Origin: JAQGMJ01 sp036498945
GTDB taxonomy: Bacteria > Pseudomonadota > Gammaproteobacteria > Burkholderiales > JAEUOS01
Direction of reading: 5' to 3'
Assembly: GCA_036498945.1 (NCBI GenBank)
Contig: DASYEQ010000066.1
Coordinates: forward strand, 1-15,956
Length of the DNA stretch: 15,956 bases
Of this stretch, positions 6,273 to 12,672 are shown one piece after another (the first letter of the stretch is position 1; each line of letters begins with the position of its first letter). A program made the position numbers and the translations under genes. The notes below the pieces were generated by a model. It saw only the letters and a list, made by a program, of their open reading frames with translations. It did not search any database and was not told the origin of the DNA.

Positions 6273-7778
6273 TTAATCGCGCTTGCGCGAAATGACAAAG
6301 GATTCGTCCCAGAACCACAGCCCGCCCTGTTGCTGCAGCACCTCGCGCGTGGCCTCGATGTAGGCGTTGTCGCTCATCACTTCCTCCAGGCGCACGTCCT
6401 CGATCTGCGCCACATAGACGGCGGCATTCCACGCCGCCAGCAGGGTCGAGGTGCCGATCGAGCTGGTCACTTCCGAAGGCAGCGTGTGCATGTCGTAGCG
6501 GAACAGCGAACGCTCATCCGCGTAGGCATTGAAATTGAGGTGGCGCCCGGCACTGCCCAACACCGCCTTGGTCGCCTTGAGCAGGTCATGGCGGTTTGAG
6601 GTGAAGGGATTCTCCCCCGGCCAGATGCGGCGCACGATCTCCAGCCCCGGGTCCTGGCCGTGGGAATGAACCACGATCATCCGCCCGCCCGGCCCCAGGC
6701 TGCGCGCCAGCGGCGCCAGCACTTTCTCCGCCTTGAACTCCGTGGAGGCGCGCGCGCGATAGGGTTGGGAGGCGATCACCAGGTCGTAATCCGCCTCGGC
6801 CAGGCCGCGGCGCGGGCGCACGCGGTCGAGCAGGAACTTGTGGTCCTCGCGGTAGAGCACCAGCACCACCGGCTTGTCGTAGACCGGGTTGCCCGAGGTC
6901 GGGCTGATCTTCGCCTGCCAGTTCTGCGCCAGGAAGGGCTGCAGCTCGGTGATCTGCTGCTCGAACTCGCTGGACGTGTTGCCGCGCAGGGCCACCTCGT
7001 GCCACACCAGGCTGGTGGCGGCGCCCACCGAGCGCGGCGCCAGCCAGGGCGCCTCCGAGTAATACAGGTTGGTCATCACCAGCACGGTGGAAGGGTGTTC
7101 GTAGAAGCGGTCCGGCGTTTTTTCCAGCGCCAGGCGCACGTCTTCCAGGCTGATCTCCTTGCCCACGACATAAAAGGGCATGGTGGGAAAGCGCGTGTGC
7201 ATCGAGCGCAGCACGCGCGCCAGCACGGTGCCGTCGCCCACCCCGGCGTCGAACACCCGCACCGCCGGCGGGCGCGGATGGATGTTCGCCAGTTCCATCA
7301 TGATGCGCTGCGCCACCACCCATTTTTCGCCGCAGGTGTTGACGAACAGCAGGTACTTCTGCCGGTTGTCGTAAAAGCGGAAATTGCGCTGATGGTCAGG
7401 CGTGGCTTCTGCCCCGGCGCTGGCGGACGCCGGCAGGGTGGTGCGCGCGGCGGTGGGCAACGCAGTGGGCAGGGCGGTGGGCAATACGGTAGGCGGGAGG
7501 GTATGAAAGCCGTTGACCGGCGCCGGCTTGGCGCGCGGCAGGTGCGCCGCCGCCGTCCGCAGCACGCCGCCCGAAGAGCGGGCCGGCGGGTGCTGCCGCA
7601 TGAAACTGCGCACCCGGTCGAGAGTGGCCGGCGAGATGCGCCCGCCGATGCGCAGACGGCTGACCAGCTTGCCGTCATTGACGGCGTGGCGCCCGAACGT
7701 GGTTTCCGCCAGGCCCGCCTGCCGGCAATAGGCGCCGATCTCGGCCAGGAGCTGTTCCGCCTTGGTCTCCGTCCGCAT
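6273..7778 (-). CDS. SAM-dependent methyltransferase-like protein with N-terminal helical domain
   Basis: A 501-residue protein. Residues about 1-62 form a small helical unit (ETTFGRHAVNDGKLV, then ISPATLDRVRSFM) resembling helix-turn-helix-like domains of alpha/betaproteobacterial proteins. A low-complexity linker at about 66-128 holds LPTA repeats. From 129 comes a large domain opening FRFYDNRQKYLLFVN, with a methyltransferase motif I, VFDAGVGDGT, at 175-184, and later FVISRKRD at the end. A Rossmann-type SAM site is likely; catalytic activity is unproven and the acceptor unknown. GGAG 6 nt before ATG 7778 favours this start; GTG 7832 and ATG 7817 are alternatives without such a site. Translation is coupled to the MetF-like gene. 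It is divergent from two aldolases. Confidence 0.75.
   Translation of the reverse strand: MRTETKAEQLLAEIGAYCRQAGLAETTFGRHAVNDGKLVSRLRIGGRISPATLDRVRSFMRQHPPARSSGGVLRTAAAHLPRAKPAPVNGFHTLPPTVLPTALPTALPTAARTTLPASASAGAEATPDHQRNFRFYDNRQKYLLFVNTCGEKWVVAQRIMMELANIHPRPPAVRVFDAGVGDGTVLARVLRSMHTRFPTMPFYVVGKEISLEDVRLALEKTPDRFYEHPSTVLVMTNLYYSEAPWLAPRSVGAATSLVWHEVALRGNTSSEFEQQITELQPFLAQNWQAKISPTSGNPVYDKPVVLVLYREDHKFLLDRVRPRRGLAEADYDLVIASQPYRARASTEFKAEKVLAPLARSLGPGGRMIVVHSHGQDPGLEIVRRIWPGENPFTSNRHDLLKATKAVLGSAGRHLNFNAYADERSLFRYDMHTLPSEVTSSIGTSTLLAAWNAAVYVAQIEDVRLEEVMSDNAYIEATREVLQQQGGLWFWDESFVISRKRD
7451..7498 (-). repeat. four 12-bp coding repeats in the methyltransferase linker
   Basis: Four degenerate 12-nt units (consensus on the plus strand GCGGTGGGCAAT) lie in tandem and encode the Leu-Pro-Thr-Ala repeats of the interdomain linker. 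The length is a multiple of three, so unit gain or loss keeps the frame. Two units contain GTGGGCAA, the reverse complement of the TTGCCCAC sites found in the gene's upstream region. Confidence 0.6.
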
Positions 7779-7824
7779 CTCTGTCTCCGCGAATTCTTGG
7801 TTTGATCGCGAGGCCATTACGCGC

Positions 7825-7876
7825 TTGCCCACTGGGGCCTGTCAACCACATTATTGCCCACGCAAATGTTGGGCAA
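7825..7876. promoter_or_regulatory. candidate operator: three TTGCCCA sites between divergent operons
   Basis: TTGCCCAC occurs at 7825-7832 and again at 7854-7861. The second copy is followed by the inverted TGGGCAA at 7870-7876, giving a perfect 7-bp inverted repeat with a 9-nt spacer (7854-7876). It lies in the shared region between the methyltransferase/metF operon and the aldolase operon, where a regulator of both would bind. No regulator gene is in the immediate cluster; the N-terminal domain of the methyltransferase-like protein is a speculative candidate. Confidence 0.5.
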
Positions 7877-7967
7877 ACGGAAGGGCGTGCAGGAGAGGAG
7901 AACCCCCGCCGCCGCAGCCAGGGGCCGGGGCCGCGAGCGTGCCGGCGGCCGCGCCGCGCAATTCCGC

Positions 7968-7973
7968 TATCAT
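7968..7973 (+). promoter_or_regulatory. possible -10 box for the aldolase operon
   Basis: TATCAT lies 33 nt before the first aldolase ATG, in the context CGCTATCATCC. It differs from the TATAAT consensus by one base. No good -35 hexamer is seen at 16-18 nt upstream, so activator dependence or a wrong call are both possible. Confidence 0.3.
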
Positions 7974-8006
7974 CCGCACCGCGCAAGCGCACTCCCCAAG
8001 GAGCCC

Positions 8007-8759
8007 ATGTCGAACCCCGCTATTTCCAGTGCGGCGCCCGCCTCAGGCGGGCCGCTCAAGGCCGAACAACTCGCCGACCTCGCCGCCGCCAGCCGCATCC
8101 TCGCCGCGCAGGGCGTGGTCGATGCCTTCGGCCATGTGTCCATGCGCCATCCCGCCGCGCCCGATCGCTACCTGATGTCGCGTGCCCTGGCCCCGGCGCT
8201 GGTGACGCCTGATGACATCATCGAATACGATCTCGACAACAACCCCTGCAACGCCGGCGGCCGCGGCAGTTTTCTCGAGCGCTTCATCCACGGCGGCATC
8301 TACAAGGCGCGCCCGGACGTGATGGCCGTGGTGCACAGCCACTCGCCCTCGGTGATCCCCTTCGGCCTCACCGGCGCGACTATGCAGGCGATGTTCCACA
8401 ACGCCGCCTTTATCGCCGCCGGCGTGCCGGTGTTCGACATCCGCGAAAAATTCGGCGCCACCGACATGCTGGTCGGCAACGCGGTGAAGGGCGTGGCCCT
8501 GGCTGACGTGTTGGGCAAGCAGGACATCGTGCTGATGCGCGCCCACGGCAGCGTCGCCTGCGGGCCCAGCCTGCAGGCCGCGGTGTTTCGCGCCGTCTAC
8601 ACCGAGGTCAACGCCCGCATCCAGCACTGGACCACCGCGCTTGCCGCCGGCACGCCGATTGCCGCGCTCGATCCCGAAGAAGGCCTGCTGGCGGATGCGG
8701 TCAACCAGGGCGCCGCCATGCGCGCCTGGGATTTGTGGCGCCGCCAGGTACAGTTGTAA
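8007..8759 (+). CDS. class II aldolase/adducin family protein
   Basis: A 250-residue protein starting at ATG 8007 with AAGGAG 3 nt upstream; the open frame continues upstream to 7854 but the ribosome binding site fixes the start. It has the class II aldolase zinc site: Glu91 (FLERFIHGGIY), His110 and His112 (VVHSHSPS), and His180 (LMRAHGSVACG). VVDAFGHVSMRHP at 37-49 and the overall pattern resemble aldolase-fold decarboxylases such as 3-hydroxy-2-methylpyridine-4,5-dicarboxylate 4-decarboxylase, as well as sugar-phosphate aldolases and epimerases. The reaction is therefore a metal-dependent C-C cleavage or decarboxylation on an unknown substrate. It is first in a two-gene operon with another member of the same family, 44 nt downstream, and divergent from a methyltransferase/metF pair. 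Confidence 0.9.
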   Translation: MSNPAISSAAPASGGPLKAEQLADLAAASRILAAQGVVDAFGHVSMRHPAAPDRYLMSRALAPALVTPDDIIEYDLDNNPCNAGGRGSFLERFIHGGIYKARPDVMAVVHSHSPSVIPFGLTGATMQAMFHNAAFIAAGVPVFDIREKFGATDMLVGNAVKGVALADVLGKQDIVLMRAHGSVACGPSLQAAVFRAVYTEVNARIQHWTTALAAGTPIAALDPEEGLLADAVNQGAAMRAWDLWRRQVQL

Positions 8760-8803
8760 ACGAGCAGTAATCGCAACAGATAACGACAGCCAAGGAACAC
8801 GCC

Positions 8804-9505
8804 ATGTCGCAAGCCGAGTCGAAGCAGGAAGCGGTACCGGAAGCCGAACTGAAACAACAACTGGTCGACTGCATCCGCATGCTCGAGCAGTCCGACATCA
8901 TCGATTACAACGGCCATTGCAGCATCCGCGCCAGCGCCAACCGCATTCTCATCAACATCGGCTCCTGCCAGCGCAGCCGTCTCACGGTGGACGACATCTG
9001 CGTCATCGACCTGGAGGCGAACGCCGTCGAAGGCAATGGCAACGCGCCGCTGGAGCGCCACCTGCATTGCGGCATCTACCGCGTGCGCCCCGATGTCGGC
9101 GCCATCGTGCATGCGCACCCCAAGTGGTCCACCTTCCTCACCATGACCGGCACGGCCTACCAGCCGGTGTTCGCGCAAGGCTCGCTGGTCTACCCCGTGC
9201 CGCTGCTCGACTCGCCTAACTCCATCAACACCCGTCCCATGGCCGACCGCCTCGCCACCACGCTTGGCGACCGCCCGGCCGCGCTGATGAAATCGCACGG
9301 CGCCGTCACGGTAGGCCGCGACATCGTCGAAGCCTTCGTGCTGGCCAACTACATGGAAGAAAACGCCTACCGGCAATACATGGCGCTGCAGATCGGCAAG
9401 CCCTACGCCTTCAGCGTCGAGGAAATCGCGCTGTGCCGCGAAAAGCTGTGGAACGCCGGCCTCTTCAAGCGCACCTGGGACCACTTCGCCGCCAAGCTCC
9501 CCTGA
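8804..9505 (+). CDS. class II aldolase/adducin family protein
   Basis: A 233-residue second member of the class II aldolase family, with the ATG preceded by AAGGA 8 nt upstream. The zinc site is intact: Glu84 (APLERHLHCGIY), His103 and His105 (IVHAHPKWST), and His165 (LMKSHGAVTVG). It diverges strongly from the upstream paralog outside these motifs (for example DIIDYNGHCSIR at the N-terminus instead of VVDAFGHVSMR). The two are therefore not a recent duplication and probably act on different substrates, or form a hetero-oligomer. Ends 13 nt before the convergent hydrolase stop. The Glu/Lys-rich first 20 residues are probably disordered. Aldolase versus decarboxylase cannot be decided from sequence. 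Confidence 0.9.
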   Translation: MSQAESKQEAVPEAELKQQLVDCIRMLEQSDIIDYNGHCSIRASANRILINIGSCQRSRLTVDDICVIDLEANAVEGNGNAPLERHLHCGIYRVRPDVGAIVHAHPKWSTFLTMTGTAYQPVFAQGSLVYPVPLLDSPNSINTRPMADRLATTLGDRPAALMKSHGAVTVGRDIVEAFVLANYMEENAYRQYMALQIGKPYAFSVEEIALCREKLWNAGLFKRTWDHFAAKLP

Positions 9506-9518
9506 GCGCCGGCCCGGT

Positions 9519-10397
9519 CTACGGGCGCGCCGCTTGCCGCCGTACCGGCGTCCCATGCACGAAACCGGAAACCTCGTCGAGAACCGGGTCGGCGGAGCGC
9601 AGCAGCCGGCTGAACGCGCCCACCAGGATGAAGTGGCCCTTGCCCGGAAAGATCCGCTCGCGTACCGGCACGCCGGCCCGGTGCAATGCAGCCGCGAGTT
9701 CTCCCGTGTTGCGCACCGGGTCCACCACGCCATCCTCGGCACGGGTGAGCAGTAGCGCCGGCGGTGCGCCGGGGCCGACGTGATGGATCGGTTGCGAACC
9801 CCGCGGCGTATCGGGAAAGTGGAAGACCGGCTTCACTTCCTTGTCCTGGATGGGCAGGAAATCGTACGGGCCTGAAATGCCGATCCAGCCCGCAAGCTGC
9901 GCCGGACTGGCGCCGGCAGCGGCCAGCCAGCGCGCATCCAGCGACACCATCGCCGCGTTGTAGGCGCCGGCGCTGTGGCCGGCGACGAAAACCCGCTGCG
10001 TGTCGCCCCCATATTCGCCGGCATGCGCCAGCGTCCATGCCACCGCACGCGCCGAGTCCGACACGAAATCAGGATAGGAAACCTGCGGATAAAGGCGGTA
10101 GTCCGCCACCACGGCGAGTATCCCGCGCGAACTCAATGCGTTGCCGACGAAGGCATAGTCCGCCCGCGATCCGCTGGTCCACGAACCCCCATAGAAGAAG
10201 ACCACCACCGGCGGCTTGTCCACACCGGCCGGCACATAGATATCCAGTTTTTGCCGCGCATTCTCCCCGTAGGAAATGCCCGTGGTAACGCGAGTTGCGT
10301 CATCCGCGCCACCCACGTCCAGCGCACGCAGGGGAGAGCATCCCGAAGCAGCCACCGCGACAACAAAGGCAAGCACCGTACGCATCAGTCCGGGCAT
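9519..10397 (-). CDS. alpha/beta hydrolase (esterase-like), putative lipoprotein
   Basis: A 292-residue alpha/beta hydrolase of the carboxylesterase/BD-FAE type. The catalytic triad is visible: Ser142 in GHSAG, Asp222 (AEDGVVDP) and His255 (GKGHF). The oxyanion-hole motif reads YGGSW (69-73) instead of the usual HGGxW. Residues 1-20 form a signal peptide ending ASGC, a plausible lipobox with Cys20, so the enzyme may be anchored in the envelope. ATG 10397 is chosen because GAAGGA lies 8 nt upstream; TTG 10403 and ATG 10385 are alternatives. It hydrolyses an ester or similar bond, substrate unknown. It converges on the aldolase operon, and the gap upstream to the DUF3309 gene is about 150 nt. 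Confidence 0.87.
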   Translation of the reverse strand: MPGLMRTVLAFVVAVAASGCSPLRALDVGGADDATRVTTGISYGENARQKLDIYVPAGVDKPPVVVFFYGGSWTSGSRADYAFVGNALSSRGILAVVADYRLYPQVSYPDFVSDSARAVAWTLAHAGEYGGDTQRVFVAGHSAGAYNAAMVSLDARWLAAAGASPAQLAGWIGISGPYDFLPIQDKEVKPVFHFPDTPRGSQPIHHVGPGAPPALLLTRAEDGVVDPVRNTGELAAALHRAGVPVRERIFPGKGHFILVGAFSRLLRSADPVLDEVSGFVHGTPVRRQAARP

Positions 10398-10545
10398 CGG
10401 CAAGGTCCTTCGGTACGGGTTGAGCGTCGTCCGGCAATTCTGACGACAAAGGGCCGGAGCGATCCCGCCCCGGCCGTGCTACCTGTTGCTGGAACAGATA
10501 CGGGCTGCGCGGCCATCCGGCTGCCGCGTCCGCCCGGGCGTTGCG

Positions 10546-10698
10546 CTACACCCGTCCCATCAGCAGAAGAATCAACACAACGACCGCCACCAGCCCGAGA
10601 CCGCCGCTGGGGTAATAGCCCCAGCCGCTCGAGTAACCCCACGTCGGCAGCGCGCCGACCAGAAGAAGAATCAGTATCACCAGCAGAATGGTGCCCAT
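10546..10698 (-). CDS. DUF3309 small membrane protein
   Basis: A 50-codon gene. The peptide begins MGTILLVILILLLVGALPTW, continues GYSSGWGYYPSGGLGL and ends in a second hydrophobic run (VAVVVLILLLMGRV). This is the DUF3309 pattern: two TM helices joined by an aromatic Gly/Tyr-rich loop with an LGALPxW/PSGGLG signature. The family is widespread in proteobacteria, often near stress or envelope genes, with no known function. An AAAGGCAGG-like ribosome binding site precedes the ATG. It stands alone between the hydrolase and aroE, on the same strand as both, probably with its own promoter. Confidence 0.88.
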   Translation of the reverse strand: MGTILLVILILLLVGALPTWGYSSGWGYYPSGGLGLVAVVVLILLLMGRV

Positions 10699-10956
10699 GA
10701 CAGCCTGCCTTTCAAACGATCAAGCGCGGGGCGCGCTTTCCTGAGAGTGACAATGCCATGCAGGGGGAGGGCCCGCCTGTCGGCGGCTGGCGGAAAAAAG
10801 GGGAGAAAGCGCTTACAAACGACATCGTCCGAAAAAAAGTCAGGCGGCCTGCGCATGACCGAATCGAACCCGGGAACGGCGCTTGGCCGCCTTGCCCCTG
10901 CGAGCACACTACCGGGCCATTTCGCTCGCCGTACTCCGGCCAGCAGCCCGCACCGT

Positions 10957-11799
10957 TCAGATGGTCGCCTCGACCATCGCCCGCAATTCCGCCGTCACCT
11001 CCGGCTCGATGCCGAACCACGCCTGCCACGCCGGCCGGCCCTGGTGCAGCAGCATGCCCAGGCCATTGACCGTGCGGTTGCCGCGCATGCGCGCCGCCGC
11101 CAGCAGCGGCGTTTCCAGCGGAATGTAGATGATGTCCGCCACCAGCGCGCTCGCCGGCAAGTGGTCCAGCCGCAGATCAAGCGCGGGCTGGCCCACCATG
11201 CCGCAACTGGTGGTGTTCACCACCATCGCCGCGCCCGCAAGCGCCTCGTGCCGCTCTTCCCACGGCAATACCTGGATCGGCCCGCCGAATTCCCGCGCAA
11301 TCTCCCGCGCCCGCTCCTGATTGCGGTTGATCAGCCGGATCTCCCGCGCCCCCTCCCGCAACAGCCCGTAGCACACCGCCCGCGCGCCGCCGCCCGCGCC
11401 GATCACCACCGCCGGCCCCGCGTCCGCGCGCCAGCCGGGCTCGTGCTGCCTGATGTTGTGGACGAAGCCATAGCAATCGTTATTGGTGCCGGCGAGCGAC
11501 CCATCCGGCCGCACCACCACGCAACTGATGGCGCCGATATTGCGCGCCAGCGCATCCACCTCATCGACGATGCCCATCGCCTTCTGCTTGTGCGGAATCG
11601 TCAGGTTGCAGCCCGCGAAGCCCAGCGGGTGCAACGCGCGCAGCGCCGCCGCCAAGCCCTCCGGCTTGATCGCCAGCGGCACATAAGTGCCCGCCAGGCC
11701 GTGGCGCTTGAACCAGTAATTGTGCAGCATCGGCGAACGCGAATGCATCACCGGCCAGCCCATCACGCCGGCGAGGAGGAATCGGTCAGGGTGCGTCAT
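10957..11799 (-). CDS. aroE: shikimate dehydrogenase
   Basis: A 280-residue NADP-dependent shikimate 5-dehydrogenase, reducing 3-dehydroshikimate to shikimate in aromatic amino acid synthesis. Landmarks: substrate-binding SRSPMLHN at 20-27, the catalytic Lys71 in NLTIPHK, Asp108 in TNNDCYGF, the nucleotide-binding GAGGGAR at 134-140, the NADP-phosphate site INRN at 157-160, and the C-terminal NGLGMLLHQG segment. The usual NTD is NND here, a conservative change next to the catalytic Asp. The length is normal. It follows the Rossmann-protein gene by 47 nt on the same strand. It could be one of several aroE-like paralogs (YdiB or quinate/shikimate type), which sequence alone does not settle. Confidence 0.92.
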   Translation of the reverse strand: MTHPDRFLLAGVMGWPVMHSRSPMLHNYWFKRHGLAGTYVPLAIKPEGLAAALRALHPLGFAGCNLTIPHKQKAMGIVDEVDALARNIGAISCVVVRPDGSLAGTNNDCYGFVHNIRQHEPGWRADAGPAVVIGAGGGARAVCYGLLREGAREIRLINRNQERAREIAREFGGPIQVLPWEERHEALAGAAMVVNTTSCGMVGQPALDLRLDHLPASALVADIIYIPLETPLLAAARMRGNRTVNGLGMLLHQGRPAWQAWFGIEPEVTAELRAMVEATI

Positions 11800-11846
11800 C
11801 GGCGCATTTTCGCATGCGTGAGCCCAACTGCTTTATTCGCTGCCGC

Positions 11847-12581
11847 TCAAGCCTCGCCGCTTTCGCCCTTGACGAAAAAGGGCTTCATCTCCCTGTACTC
11901 CAATATCTTCACGGTCGCCTCCACGGGCGCACTGCCCTGCGCCATTGCGAGAAAGGCCTGCTCCGACTGCGCCACCATCGCGCGCGCCAGATCGTTCTTG
12001 TGGATCGAGTGGTACTTCGACGGCATCACCCAGTCCAGCGGCCGCATGAGGGCGCCAAGCACGCCCGGCGTGTTGGAATTGCCGAGAATCACCGAAGGCC
12101 GGTACACGCCAAGGAAGTCGAACCCGAGGGAGCGGATCGCCAACTCCTTCTCGCCGATGATCTTCACGTACTTCACCCCGGACCCCGCGTCCGCGCCCAC
12201 CGCCGTCATGAGCGCGCATACCCGGGCCCCTCCCGCCCTGGCGGCGCGGCAAAACTCGCGCGGATAGGCCACCTCGATCTTGCGCAATTCCTCCTCGGAC
12301 ATCTTCGCCGTCCCCTTGCCGACACCGAATGCCGCCAGCGCAATGTCGATCCCCTGCGCGTGCGGCGCAAGTTCCTCCCCGAGCCGGTCCATGTCGACCA
12401 CCACTTCGGAAACCTTGGGGTCGGTGAAGCCGCCCGTCTTGCGGCGCGTCACCGCGATCACCTTCCCGCACAGCGGGCTCTTGACCAGAAGCTGCACGAT
12501 GCGCCCGCCGACGTTCCCCGTTGCACCGAGCACGATCGCCGAATACTGCGTCTTCGTATCTGCGAACACCGGGACTGTCAT
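11847..12581 (-). CDS. NAD(P)-binding Rossmann-fold oxidoreductase
   Basis: A 244-residue protein with an N-terminal GATGNVG dinucleotide-binding loop at 19-25 (preceded by YSAIVL), then KVIAVTRR, where the Arg pair suggests NADP. It resembles the HTATIP2/atypical short-chain dehydrogenase and NmrA-like group: YVKIIGEKELAIRSLGFD contains a YxxxIxxK-like arrangement, and VYRPSVILGN is the typical RPsxxlG block. The substrate is unknown and it may have a sensor role. The ATG at 12581 lies in the context GCCATATG with a GGAAGG further upstream. It sits 47 nt before aroE on the same strand and may share its transcript, though no functional link is evident. Confidence 0.82.
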   Translation of the reverse strand: MTVPVFADTKTQYSAIVLGATGNVGGRIVQLLVKSPLCGKVIAVTRRKTGGFTDPKVSEVVVDMDRLGEELAPHAQGIDIALAAFGVGKGTAKMSEEELRKIEVAYPREFCRAARAGGARVCALMTAVGADAGSGVKYVKIIGEKELAIRSLGFDFLGVYRPSVILGNSNTPGVLGALMRPLDWVMPSKYHSIHKNDLARAMVAQSEQAFLAMAQGSAPVEATVKILEYREMKPFFVKGESGEA

Positions 12582-12672
12582 ATGGCACCCAGCCCTTCCT
12601 GGTCAAAAAGCGCCTGGCTCGAATATTTTTCTGAAGCCACGCTCCGGAAAATCGCGCCGGAGCAGGCCTCTT

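Noticed and set aside
5529..7805. Plus-strand frames of 356 and 381 codons opposite metF and the methyltransferase
   Set aside because: Shadows of the minus-strand coding genes: Arg/His/Gln-rich, no ribosome binding sites, no recognisable domains.
10842..10892. tRNA-like T-arm on the minus strand (GGGTTCGATTC) flanked by AGGCGGCC/GGCCGCCT
   Set aside because: The T-stem does not pair around the TTCGATT loop, and no anticodon or D arm can be folded from the surrounding bases. At most a decayed fragment.
10486..12267. Long plus-strand open frame of 593 codons
   Set aside because: It is antisense to aroE and the Rossmann gene, both with clear family motifs. Long antisense frames are common in GC-rich genes. 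The composition is Arg/His/Pro-rich without motifs.
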